A stretch of 50,941 nt of DNA, from assembly GCA_001781335.1 (NCBI GenBank), contig MFLL01000015.1, forward strand, positions 1 through 50,941. Direction: 5' to 3'. The notes beneath the pieces were generated by a model that worked only from the letters and a program-made list of their open reading frames with translations, ran no database searches and was not told where the DNA came from. The stretch is from Candidatus Kaiserbacteria bacterium RIFCSPHIGHO2_02_FULL_55_25. Its GTDB lineage: Bacteria; Patescibacteriota; Minisyncoccia; Phycocordibacterales; UBA2100. The position numbers were made by a program, and so were the translations under genes. This document shows positions 15,482 through 22,896 of this stretch, in pieces (positions within the stretch are counted from its first letter, which is position 1; every line of letters begins with the position of its first letter).

Positions 15482-15502
15482 ACGCGAGGTAAAACCTCGC
15501 GT
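15482..15502 (+). terminator. Isolated hairpin in the hup upstream region
   Basis: ACGCGAGGT/ACCTCGCGT form a 9-bp stem with an AAA loop, followed by TTAGCC. Just before it AGCGCC/GGCGCT is a second small hairpin. No gene ends here on the plus strand. Confidence 0.4.
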
Positions 15503-15588
15503 TTAGCCGACACATACCATTCTGGGCCGTATTTTCCGGCTGTCAAATGGCTATAAACCGTGCTATCCACAGGCAAGTCAAAAGGGAA

Positions 15589-15606
15589 GGGCGCCTTGCG
15601 GCGCCC
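15589..15606 (-). terminator. Terminator of the 180-aa orphan gene
   Basis: GGGCGCC/GGCGCCC, 7-bp stem with a 4-nt loop, followed on the minus strand by TTCCCTTTTG. It starts 9 nt beyond the stop codon. Confidence 0.75.
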
Positions 15607-15614
15607 CAGTTTCG

Positions 15615-16157
15615 TTAGTTTCGTGCTTGGTCCGCGAAGAGGTATGCGGACGCCTCTCCGAAAGCTTCCAGTATGACATCGGTAAGTTGGTCTGCCGCTG
15701 TCTTTTCCGCTTCGGATGATGTCACCGAGTGAATGCTCTCACGCATGTGCAAGAGTCCTTCCCGCAGAATTGCCACGGCACCCTTAGGCATGGTCCCAAC
15801 TTCGTCGGAATGTGCGATGAAGTATGCGCCAATGACCTTGTCTTTGTCGACCACCACCATGGTGATCGTTTCGAGAGGGTAGTGTCCCTCTTGGTCGTTA
15901 CGGGGAAACATCATTTCGCGAGGTGCGACGTACGCACACCGAGTCGCACTTGTGTCTGTGGCAAGTACAGATTGGGCTCGTTTAATAATTTCCTCGGACA
16001 TCAGGTCAAACTTGTGCTGGATGTTCCCGGGCGAGCGTCTTTTCACGACACATTGTTCATGTGGGTATCTCACCCGCAGCATTTCTCCGATGAAGTGCAA
16101 AAGGGTGGGGGCGGTGTCGTCTTCCGGGTCAAGTTCGACCATCACGAGCGTTCCCAT
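15615..16157 (-). CDS. Orphan soluble protein, 180 aa
   Basis: I do not recognise this protein. It has no signal peptide or membrane segment. The centre, TITMVVVDKDKVIGAYFIAHSDEVGTMPKGAVAILREGLLHMRESI, reads like an alpha/beta domain with a long helix, and the C-terminus is helical. A strong Shine-Dalgarno (GAGGAG) lies 7 nt before the ATG and a terminator follows, so it is a monocistronic gene. It lies just outside the duplicated rny tail. Confidence 0.65.
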   Translation of the reverse strand: MGTLVMVELDPEDDTAPTLLHFIGEMLRVRYPHEQCVVKRRSPGNIQHKFDLMSEEIIKRAQSVLATDTSATRCAYVAPREMMFPRNDQEGHYPLETITMVVVDKDKVIGAYFIAHSDEVGTMPKGAVAILREGLLHMRESIHSVTSSEAEKTAADQLTDVILEAFGEASAYLFADQARN

Positions 16158-16214
16158 TGGCTTCTCCTCATTCTATGGAGAAACTAGCGGAGCGCGGTAG
16201 TGTTGTCAAATCGG

Positions 16215-16304
16215 TTACTTGGCGTACTCAATCACTCTCGTCTCACGAATTACACTCACTTTGATTTCGCCCGGGTACTGGAGTTCTTTTTCTATTTTGT
16301 CGGC
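16215..16304 (-). pseudogene. Detached 3' end of an RNase Y gene
   Basis: On the minus strand this encodes the last 29 residues and stop of RNase Y (from [12 protein letters not shown] to EYAK), identical in protein to the end of the intact rny gene at 18295. The DNA differs at 25 of 90 positions, all silent by my codon-by-codon comparison. There is no start or upstream part; similarity stops at 16304, one base before the relE stop codon. It marks the left edge of the 2-kb block 16305-18294. Confidence 0.85.
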
Positions 16305-16305
16305 G

Positions 16306-16557
16306 CTATAAATCGCCGTACGCCTTGTCACGTTTTTTAATGCGTAGCACAAACAGTTCATCATTCCTTACCTCGAACATGACTCGGTAAATGCCCACCC
16401 GAAAACGATACGCATCATATCCGGTCAGATGCTCGGCGAATTTCAAAGGATTTTCTTGTCGAGCGTAAAAATGGACCTTCGTCAAAATCCTCTCCCGCGC
16501 GTCATGAGGCAGTGAATCAAGATGCGCTAATGCCGTAGCGGTGTATCCGACTTTCAT
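16306..16557 (-). CDS. relE: RelE/ParE-family toxin
   Basis: This 83-aa protein shows the small RelE-type fold pattern: [72 protein letters not shown]. The [14 protein letters not shown] and [11 protein letters not shown] strands are typical of RelE ribosome-dependent mRNA interferases. It lies 9 nt downstream of its antitoxin gene, the usual operon order. The stop codon abuts the rny fragment. Confidence 0.85.
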   Translation of the reverse strand: MKVGYTATALAHLDSLPHDARERILTKVHFYARQENPLKFAEHLTGYDAYRFRVGIYRVMFEVRNDELFVLRIKKRDKAYGDL

Positions 16558-16566
16558 CGGATTATT

Positions 16567-16812
16567 CTACCTCGGCATCTTAATACCAAGACGCTTGAAA
16601 ACTTCCTTTTCGGGAATAACCCTGCCTTGTCGGATATCTTCTCGTGCGTCGTCCAAGTCTCTTCGAAGTGCAGTAATCTCGAGTGAGTCGTTCACATACG
16701 AACGTGTTGCGATGTTTAGGAGCGCAGAGAGGGTAATGCCCTCGCGACGTGCCTTTTTCATGGCGGCTTCCTTGAGTTTTTTATCGGTGTTGAATATGAC
16801 TTTCGTGTTCAT
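16567..16812 (-). CDS. relB: RelB-type antitoxin with ribbon-helix-helix-like N-terminus
   Basis: The 81-aa protein begins MNTKVIFNTDKKLKEAAMKKARREGITLSALLNIATRSYV, the strand-helix-helix of RelB/DinJ antitoxins, followed by a charged toxin-binding helix. It neutralises the toxin and represses the operon. A perfect inverted repeat overlaps its start codon, fitting autoregulation. Confidence 0.85.
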   Translation of the reverse strand: MNTKVIFNTDKKLKEAAMKKARREGITLSALLNIATRSYVNDSLEITALRRDLDDAREDIRQGRVIPEKEVFKRLGIKMPR

Positions 16813-16828
16813 ATATACCCAGTATATA
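16812..16828. promoter_or_regulatory. Palindromic operator of the toxin-antitoxin operon
   Basis: TATATAC, a 3-nt spacer and GTATATA form a perfect inverted repeat that touches the antitoxin ATG (16810-16812 on the minus strand). This suits RelB binding and may also include the -10 element. Confidence 0.6.
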
Positions 16829-16872
16829 CGTCAGAGACGTGCTGTCAAGCCGCTTCTTGCCGCTGCAGACGA

Positions 16873-17628
16873 CTAAACTCCCTTCTCCCACACGATCTGG
16901 AAAATTGAGCGGAAGGCGTCGGCCGTACTTTTGTCGTCAATGATAGTTACCTGCAGATTCTTCTCATCATCAATGCGCACAAAGTCTTCCGCTATCTCGA
17001 CTGAGATGTTGGGCGGGTAAAGATAATTCTTTAAATACTGTATCCGGATGGCCTCGGGCTCCGCAACCGCGAGGTCGGCGATATCCTTGTAGTACTTATT
17101 TTTTGCGTCCTCCGGCATAATTAGCTCAAAAGACATGTCGCTTGCAATCGCACGCTTGTCCCACGCGGTGTAGAGTTTCATTATCTCCGGATTGCCGCCC
17201 ATGAGGCTTCCGTAAAATGAGTGGAAAGTTTTTCCGCGCATCGCATCAAACTTAAACTCAAGCGCTTCGGCACATCCGCGCAGCCCCGTAAAGAAATACA
17301 CGTTCGGCCCGCTCGCGCCACCGAGCGCTTGTAGCTGCGGCATGATGGCCTCGACCGCGCGGAGTTTGCGCTTCTGTTCCTCCAGGAACTCACCAATGTC
17401 TCGCGCTGCGTAAAGTGCTTTTTTGGCATGTGGAACTTTCAGTACAAGCCCCTTTTGTCGTAATTCCTCAAGGATGACATATACGGTCGGCTTTTTGACC
17501 TCGCAGTGCTGTGCGACCTGATACGCAGTAATACTCTCGAGAGAGAGGAGCGCAAGATACACCCCAGCCTCTTTTTCTTTGAGTCCGATTTGTTGGAGCG
17601 TTTGCGCCAAACCCGCGTTTACTGCCAC
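16873..17628 (-). CDS. TrmB-family transcriptional regulator
   Basis: This 251-aa protein has an N-terminal winged helix (LKEKEAGVYLALLSLESITAYQVAQHCEVKKPTVYVILEELRQKGLV, 16-60) like archaeal TrmB and many CPR regulators. A coiled-coil segment follows (85-105), then a C-terminal sensor-like domain beginning VYFFTGLRGCAEAL, similar to the phospholipase-D-like TrmB effector domain. The ligand is unknown. A palindrome overlapping its -35 box suggests self-control. It lies inside the block bounded by the two rny tails. Confidence 0.8.
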   Translation of the reverse strand: MAVNAGLAQTLQQIGLKEKEAGVYLALLSLESITAYQVAQHCEVKKPTVYVILEELRQKGLVLKVPHAKKALYAARDIGEFLEEQKRKLRAVEAIMPQLQALGGASGPNVYFFTGLRGCAEALEFKFDAMRGKTFHSFYGSLMGGNPEIMKLYTAWDKRAIASDMSFELIMPEDAKNKYYKDIADLAVAEPEAIRIQYLKNYLYPPNISVEIAEDFVRIDDEKNLQVTIIDDKSTADAFRSIFQIVWEKGV

Positions 17629-17656
17629 TTCCTTATGCTATCCAGAATCACTAAAA

Positions 17657-17673
17657 AGTCAATATTATTGACT
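17657..17673. promoter_or_regulatory. Operator-like palindrome upstream of the TrmB-type gene
   Basis: AGTCAAT, ATT and ATTGACT form a perfect 7-bp inverted repeat, 29 nt before the ATG. On the minus strand it supplies a TTGACT -35 box with a possible TAGCAT -10 after a 16-nt spacer. Confidence 0.55.
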
Positions 17674-17806
17674 ACCATACGGATAACCTTGATAAATCAG
17701 GCTATTTTTGTATATTTATGCATTCATATTTTGACTATATGAGAATGTTGTTGCAAAATCGCGTCAGGAAATGACTCTAGAGGCCCAAGAGAGGAGCGAA
17801 TCAACG

Positions 17807-18244
17807 ATGAGCAGCCATGGCAAAATAAGTTCTCGCGAAGGAGTTGTGACTAATATCGTCGTGACACTACTTGGACTTTCTACGGTTGCAACGCTAGTTG
17901 GCATGACGGGTTGGATAGTGACACATAAGTATTTCTCTTCTGAAGTTCGATATGTCGTGCACTGCGTCATTGAACGTCATGTGACCGTAAAAAAGCTCGA
18001 TGGTGCACCCCGCGTCTCTGCTCACGAACAATGTGACGCGCTGAGGTTGCTCGGTAAATCCTCCATCGACTACTATTCCAATGGATGGAGAGAGGTCTTC
18101 CCAGAGCTCATTCCCATTGGAACTAAGTTTGAGTACGACTTTGTTTTCAAAGAAAGTCGCTTTCTGATCACTATCAGCGAACCTCTTCGAGCCGAAAACT
18201 TTCGTCTCGTTCCGAACGGCATAAAGCCAAGCGGGCACGAGTAG
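17807..18244 (+). CDS. Single-pass membrane orphan protein, 145 aa
   Basis: I do not recognise this protein. It has one membrane helix (IVVTLLGLSTVATLVGMTGWIV) near the N-terminus and a cysteine-containing soluble part that probably faces outward. The start at 17807 is chosen because GAGGAG lies about 10 nt before it; an ATG at 17771 in the same frame would add 12 residues. It is followed by a clear terminator and converges on rny. Its AT-rich upstream region is shared with the divergent TrmB-type gene. Confidence 0.6.
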   Translation: MSSHGKISSREGVVTNIVVTLLGLSTVATLVGMTGWIVTHKYFSSEVRYVVHCVIERHVTVKKLDGAPRVSAHEQCDALRLLGKSSIDYYSNGWREVFPELIPIGTKFEYDFVFKESRFLITISEPLRAENFRLVPNGIKPSGHE

Positions 18245-18265
18245 TCGCTCTTCAGTCGTCGCAAA

Positions 18266-18293
18266 TCAGGCACTCACAGACTCGGGTGCCTGA
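18266..18293. terminator. Terminator between the orphan gene and rny
   Basis: TCAGGCAC/GTGCCTGA, 8-bp stem with a 12-nt loop. On the plus strand it is followed by CTTATTTT. It sits 1 nt from the rny stop and may serve both convergent genes. Confidence 0.75.
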
Positions 18294-18294
18294 C

Positions 18295-19827
18295 TTATTT
18301 TGCGTATTCGATTACGCGCGTTTCTCTAATTACCGATACCTTAATTTCTCCAGGATATTGGAGTTCCTTCTCGATTTTATCAGCAATATCTCTCGCCAAT
18401 TTTCTGGATTCAAGATCGCTGAGCTGTTCCGGCTTCACGATGACGCGGATTTCGCGGCCAGCGGCGATGGCGTAGCTCTTCTCGACACCGGGCAGGTTGT
18501 TGGCGATTGCTTCGAGCTCTTCGAGTCGCTTGATGTAATTCTCGACAGAGTCGCGACGAGCGCCGGGGCGACCGCCCGAGATGGCGTCGGCGACTTGGAC
18601 AATCATCGATTCAGGAGTTTCGTACGGATATTCCTCGTGGTGCGCCTGCATCGCCTTGATGACCGCTTCATCTACACCGAATTTCTGCAGAATGCGGCGG
18701 CCGATTTCTACGTGCGTGCCGGGGACTTCGTGGTCCACCGCCTTGCCCACATCGTGGAAGAGGGCGCCTGCGCGCGCGACGGCAGAATCCGCGCCGAGTT
18801 CTTCGGCGAGCATGCCGGCGAGATGAGCGACTTCGACCGAGTGGTCGAGCACATTCTGGCCGTAGCTGGTGCGGAAGTAGAGACGGCCCAAAATCATGAG
18901 CAATTTCGGGTCCAAATTCGGGACCTTGGCGGCGTACGCGGCCTCGGCACCCTTCTTTTTGATGATGTTGTTGATTTCGCCTTCGGCTTTTTGTACCGCC
19001 TCCTCAATCTTGGCCGGCTGAATGCGGCCGTCGAGAATAAGATTCTCGAGCGCAATGCGCGCTATCTGACGACGGATAGGGTCGTACGAAGAAAGGGTGA
19101 GCGTGCCCGGCGTGTCGTCGATGATGACATCAACGCCGGTCGAGCGCTCGAATTGTCGGATGTTGCGGCCTTCTTTGCCGATGATTTTCCCTTTGATTTC
19201 GTCATTCGGGAGTGAAACGGTCGTCGCCAAGACATCGGATACGACGGAGTTGCCGAGGCGGTGCACGGAAGTCGTGAGGATTTCGCGCGCGCGCTGTTCG
19301 AGCTTCTCGTTGCCGGAGATTTCGAGCTTGCGCATCCGGCCTTCGATGTCGGATTCGTTCTGTTTTTCTACCGCACGGATGAGTTCATGCTTCGCTTCGT
19401 CGGCGGTGAGGCCGGCGACCTTCTCGAGCTTCTCCTGTTGTGCGGCGATGACCTTCTGCGCCTCTTCGCGGGCACTCTGAAGGTCTTCGTTCTTTTTTGC
19501 GATTGTTTCCTGCTCGGAATCAAGGTTCGTCTGGCGCTTGTCGAGAAGCTCTTCCTTTCGCACGAGGCGCTCTTCGGTCGATTTCAGCTCACGAGTGCGC
19601 TCGGTGAGCTCTCCGGCGATAGTATCCGCCCGCTCACGGCCTTTCTTCTCGGCGTCCTCGATTATTTTCTTTGCGCGCTCTTCGGCATCGAGCTGCATCT
19701 GCCTGATTTCGAGTTCCATCGAGCCGCGTTTGCCCATCGAGATGAGCACACGGAGGTAGTAGCCGATTGCAATGCCGATGACTCCTGCGAGTCCGAGGAG
19801 TGCTAGGGCGAGTTTTAATGAAGTCAT
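18295..19827 (-). CDS. rny: Ribonuclease Y
   Basis: This 510-aa membrane-bound endoribonuclease starts mRNA decay. It has an N-terminal membrane helix (LALALLGLAGVIGIAIGYYL), a long charged coiled coil (about 30-190), a KH domain (VSLPNDEIKGKIIGKEGRNIRQFERSTGVDVIIDD), an HD domain (ALFHDVGKAVDHEVPGTHVEIG) and the conserved C-terminus ending [10 protein letters not shown]. The length is normal. A second copy of its last 29 codons lies at 16215-16304. Confidence 0.95.
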   Translation of the reverse strand: MTSLKLALALLGLAGVIGIAIGYYLRVLISMGKRGSMELEIRQMQLDAEERAKKIIEDAEKKGRERADTIAGELTERTRELKSTEERLVRKEELLDKRQTNLDSEQETIAKKNEDLQSAREEAQKVIAAQQEKLEKVAGLTADEAKHELIRAVEKQNESDIEGRMRKLEISGNEKLEQRAREILTTSVHRLGNSVVSDVLATTVSLPNDEIKGKIIGKEGRNIRQFERSTGVDVIIDDTPGTLTLSSYDPIRRQIARIALENLILDGRIQPAKIEEAVQKAEGEINNIIKKKGAEAAYAAKVPNLDPKLLMILGRLYFRTSYGQNVLDHSVEVAHLAGMLAEELGADSAVARAGALFHDVGKAVDHEVPGTHVEIGRRILQKFGVDEAVIKAMQAHHEEYPYETPESMIVQVADAISGGRPGARRDSVENYIKRLEELEAIANNLPGVEKSYAIAAGREIRVIVKPEQLSDLESRKLARDIADKIEKELQYPGEIKVSVIRETRVIEYAK

Positions 19828-19848
19828 ACGCGTCTATATCAGACGCGT
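19828..19848. promoter_or_regulatory. Inverted repeat touching the rny start codon
   Basis: ACGCGTCT/AGACGCGT, perfect 8-bp arms with a 5-nt spacer, directly before the ATG. It could be an operator or an mRNA hairpin that limits initiation. The rest of 19849-20078 shows nothing I can assign. Confidence 0.45.
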
Positions 19849-20078
19849 ACCTGTTACGTTACGAGCGGAAAAGATGCGAGAATGGCTGTGTTGAGCTAAC
19901 TCTGACAAGTTCCTGACGCATATACAGATACGCGAATGAAGAATTGAATTGCATATTATTAAGGTGTAACCGCACTATACCAGCTCTTCGTGAGCTGACA
20001 AGGCGGCTTGACCCATCTTTCGCAGGCCGTATCATTCAGTGAGTGAGGTTTGGCAGGAAAGTCGGAAGGGACACCGCC

Positions 20079-20543
20079 ATGAACAGAGATTTGGACGCCG
20101 CCGCGTGGGAAGTCGTTTTATTTAATGCGCTCATCGTCATGTTCGGCAGCTTTATGGTCAGCGCCGGCATGTTGATTAACGAAGCAGCAGCGCTCGTGCT
20201 CTCTCCGTACACCTTGGTGAAGGCGGGCTACGTGCTGCTAATCGTCGCCGGTGCGTTCGCACTATTTCACCGGAACGTTGCGCGGGATAGCGAGCGCGTA
20301 AAATGGTACGCCGCGATTGTATGCGAGTGGGCCGGTTCGCTGTGTGTCGCTTCCGCGGCCATTTCGATGCCGCAGAAGATGAGCACCGTTCTCTACGTGC
20401 TCATGGGCATCGTGCTGCTGGTCGGGGCGACGTGTCTTCGTGCAAGTAGGCCCCGCGACATGATGTGGCAGGCCATCATCAGAACGCGCACGTTCGGCGA
20501 GATGGCCAACCGCACCGAGACCCAACTCAAGCTGCCGCTCTAA
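20079..20543 (+). CDS. Four-helix membrane orphan protein, 154 aa
   Basis: I do not recognise this protein. It has about four membrane helices (VVLFNALIVMFGSFMVSAGML; AGYVLLIVAGAFALF; WYAAIVCEWAGSLCVASAAI; VLYVLMGIVLLVGATCL) and short cytoplasmic ends. The start MNRDLDAAAW is preferred over an upstream ATG (20043) because GGAAGG lies about 13 nt before it. A terminator follows. Confidence 0.65.
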   Translation: MNRDLDAAAWEVVLFNALIVMFGSFMVSAGMLINEAAALVLSPYTLVKAGYVLLIVAGAFALFHRNVARDSERVKWYAAIVCEWAGSLCVASAAISMPQKMSTVLYVLMGIVLLVGATCLRASRPRDMMWQAIIRTRTFGEMANRTETQLKLPL

Positions 20544-20563
20544 GCGACCACATTCGATAAAGT

Positions 20564-20585
20564 CCCTCGCCTGTGTAGGCGGGGG
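20564..20585 (+). terminator. Terminator after the 154-aa membrane protein gene
   Basis: CCC-CGCCT pairs with AGGCG-GGG with one bulge, followed by CATTCTCTTTT. Confidence 0.65.
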
Positions 20586-20618
20586 CATTCTCTTTTGGAT
20601 GCAGGAGTTTTGAATCGT

Positions 20619-21221
20619 TTAGACGAGCACCTTGTCGATGATGCCGTATTTTACGGACTCGTCGGCGGTCATGAAGAAGTCGCGGTCCACGTCGTCGGCG
20701 ATTTTCTCCACCTTTTGCCCCGTATTCTTGGCCAAAATCTTGTTGAGCCGCTCGCGGATTTTGAGAATCTGCTTGGCGGTGATTTCGATATCCGATGCCA
20801 TACCTTCGGCGCCGCCCGAGGGCTGGTGAATCATGACTTCGGCGTTGGGGAGCGCAAATCGCTTGCCCTTTTCTCCCGCCGAGAGCAGGAGCGCGCCCAT
20901 CGAGGCGGCCATACCCACGCACACGGTCGAGACCGCCGGCTGAATGTGATTCATCGTGTCGAGAATCGCGAGACCCGCCGATACGTGTCCGCCGGGAGAG
21001 TTGATGTAGAAGGAAATATCTTTTTTGGGGTCTTCGGAAGCGAGAAAGAGGAGCTGTGCCACTACGAGGTTTGCGGTGTCGCTATCTACCGGACCGCCGA
21101 GGAAGATAATGCGCTCTTTGAGCAGGCGTGAGTAAATGTCATATGCGCGCTCGCCCATCGAGGTTTTCTCGATGACCATCGGTACGAGCATCTGAGCACG
21201 GGGCCCTGTGTCTGTTTTCAT
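20619..21221 (-). CDS. clpP: ATP-dependent Clp protease proteolytic subunit
   Basis: This 200-aa serine protease forms tetradecamers with a Clp ATPase. The triad is Ser in [11 protein letters not shown], His in MIHQPSGG and Asp in the DVDRDFFM region. Other landmarks are [14 protein letters not shown] and the usual length. On the minus strand TTGAAA, a 16-nt spacer and TACACT lie just upstream, with TACACT 7 nt before the chosen ATG, so the mRNA is likely leaderless. Confidence 0.95.
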   Translation of the reverse strand: MKTDTGPRAQMLVPMVIEKTSMGERAYDIYSRLLKERIIFLGGPVDSDTANLVVAQLLFLASEDPKKDISFYINSPGGHVSAGLAILDTMNHIQPAVSTVCVGMAASMGALLLSAGEKGKRFALPNAEVMIHQPSGGAEGMASDIEITAKQILKIRERLNKILAKNTGQKVEKIADDVDRDFFMTADESVKYGIIDKVLV

Positions 21222-21308
21222 AGGGGGAGTGTACCCCAGTAGCAAATATTTTCAAAATTGCTACGGGGCGAGTAGAAAAAAGGCGCGCGTAGCAAATGAA
21301 AAGAAAAG

Positions 21309-21334
21309 GCGGCCGCGCTCAATCGCGCGGCCGC
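21309..21334 (-). terminator. Terminator of the 358-aa orphan gene
   Basis: GCGGCCGCGC/GCGCGGCCGC, 10-bp stem, with TTTTCTTTTC on the minus strand. It is 36 nt beyond the stop. Confidence 0.85.
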
Positions 21335-21369
21335 AAGGATCTTGGGTACCACCCATTTTTTGAACTGGA

Positions 21370-22446
21370 TTAGTTCTGACTTCGGAGCGCTATACGACGA
21401 GCGCGCCGCCGCAGATAGGCCGCGTGCATCCACGTGCCGATGCGAATCACTTTCCGCACCGGCCATGTAAGCCGCAAGACTATCCGGTACGCCACTTCGA
21501 GCAGGCTCATGAGCGCGAATGCCACGATGCCTGCAAGAAAGGCGACGCCTGCCCACGCGGGCAAGCCGACTTGCTGCGCTACCCAACCCGCCGCGCTAAT
21601 CATGAGCGACGGATTGTACGCGACGATTGCCGCGACCGAGACGGCCCCGACGACGGCAACGGACTTGATTACCGTGCGCGCAGTCGAGAATGCGCCGCTC
21701 GTTTTCGCGAGCATCGTGGCCTTGCCGGCAACTTTCGCTCCCTGCAAGACCTTCGCCACTGAAGCGGCTCCGCCGACGATGACGGAGACGTCGAGTACGG
21801 CGTGTGCGACATGCTTCCACGTAACCTTTTCCCCGCGGATCATCCGCGCTTCGAGGTTCGTGATGCCGCCCGTAAACAGTTCGGTCGCCGCCGAGATTAA
21901 GCGCTTGACGTGCTTGCGCTTGACCTCGTCGAGGAACTCAAACTCGGCGAGCAGATTGTGCCCGCGTCGCTTGAGCTCCTGTATGGCGATGAACCCGTGC
22001 TCGTCCGGCGTAAGTTTGACCGGAGGCACGTCGAGCGGCTCCCCGCTGCGGAATCGCTCCCACAGCTGGTGCATTCGCGCACGGAAGCGGAATTCTCGCG
22101 ATTCCCGCTCGCGGAAGTACTGGATTGTCGCCAGCGCCTCCGCACCGTACTTATCGACGACGAGTCGGAAGTCTTCCAACTCGCCGTACGTCGCAAAGAG
22201 CGTGCCTGCGACCTCGCGGTTCTCCCGCGCGGCGAGGTAGCTCTTCAGCCCGAAGGTGGAGCAGATAGAGATGAGCCCCACATCCTCGGATTTGAGCGAC
22301 GCATACGAGAGAGGGCACTTCTCGCCCATCTCGTACTTCAGTGCGACGCGAGTCGCCGCGCTGCCGAAGTCATGTTCGCCGAGATGCGACCACAAAGCGG
22401 TCACAAGCGCGACGATTATTAAGGTACCCGTTACTATCCTGAGCAT
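21370..22446 (-). CDS. Orphan membrane protein, 358 aa
   Basis: I do not recognise this protein. It has an N-terminal signal or anchor (IVTGTLIIVALVTALWSHL), a soluble, mainly helical exported region (25-195) with two cysteines (C44, C62), then several hydrophobic segments (about 205-330) and a basic C-terminus. AAAGGAG lies 6 nt before the ATG, an ideal Shine-Dalgarno, and a strong terminator follows. It could be an envelope or toxin-like secreted protein, but there is no evidence for a function. Confidence 0.65.
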   Translation of the reverse strand: MLRIVTGTLIIVALVTALWSHLGEHDFGSAATRVALKYEMGEKCPLSYASLKSEDVGLISICSTFGLKSYLAARENREVAGTLFATYGELEDFRLVVDKYGAEALATIQYFRERESREFRFRARMHQLWERFRSGEPLDVPPVKLTPDEHGFIAIQELKRRGHNLLAEFEFLDEVKRKHVKRLISAATELFTGGITNLEARMIRGEKVTWKHVAHAVLDVSVIVGGAASVAKVLQGAKVAGKATMLAKTSGAFSTARTVIKSVAVVGAVSVAAIVAYNPSLMISAAGWVAQQVGLPAWAGVAFLAGIVAFALMSLLEVAYRIVLRLTWPVRKVIRIGTWMHAAYLRRRARRIALRSQN

Positions 22447-22576
22447 TCAAGCTCCTTTCGTTGGACGTAACCTACGAATTATACCAAATATTGGGCGAAA
22501 GTCAAGGTTTTCTCTTGACACTTTTCCGGGCGGGAGCATGCTTCAGGTAGCTAGGGGCCACAAGGAGTTTGTCCCG

Positions 22577-22798
22577 ATGAAAAACGCGGTAGCACGTCTG
22601 GCGGCGGTCCTCGCGAACGCGAGCAAGCCGCTGAATATCACGTCGAAGCGCAACATCGAATTGTTGACCAAGGCAGTGGATGCCGGCGTTTGCAAATTCA
22701 CGCGCGAAGTCACCCGCCATTCAGTAATCGACCCGGCGTGGAAGGTCAAATTCGGCGTCGAGCTGACGAATGACGGAAAGAGAATCGCGGTCGCATAG
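22577..22798 (+). CDS. Small orphan protein, 73 aa
   Basis: I do not recognise this protein. It is predicted soluble and basic at the N-terminus (MKNAVARLAAVLANASKPLNITSKRN). AAGGAG lies 9 nt before the ATG; TTGACA at 22514-22519 may be its -35 box. A terminator follows 20 nt after the stop. The longer frame upstream is a shadow of the divergent gene. Confidence 0.6.
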   Translation: MKNAVARLAAVLANASKPLNITSKRNIELLTKAVDAGVCKFTREVTRHSVIDPAWKVKFGVELTNDGKRIAVA

Positions 22799-22818
22799 CG
22801 GCGTGCTGACGGAGAAGT

Positions 22819-22838
22819 CGGCGGGCACCAGCTCGCCG
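22819..22838 (+). terminator. Terminator after the 73-aa orphan
   Basis: CGGCGGGC/GCTCGCCG, 8-bp stem with one G-T pair, followed by ATTTTTAA. Confidence 0.75.
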
Positions 22839-22896
22839 ATTTTTAATGGTATGGCGCATAAATGGCGCGGCTTTCAAAATACGGCATAATGCGAGA

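Noticed and set aside
18286-19215. Long plus-strand frames opposite rny
   Set aside because: They lack start signals and mirror the high-GC third positions of the real gene; the same holds for the long antisense frames at pcnB, recJ, tig, nusA and pilB.
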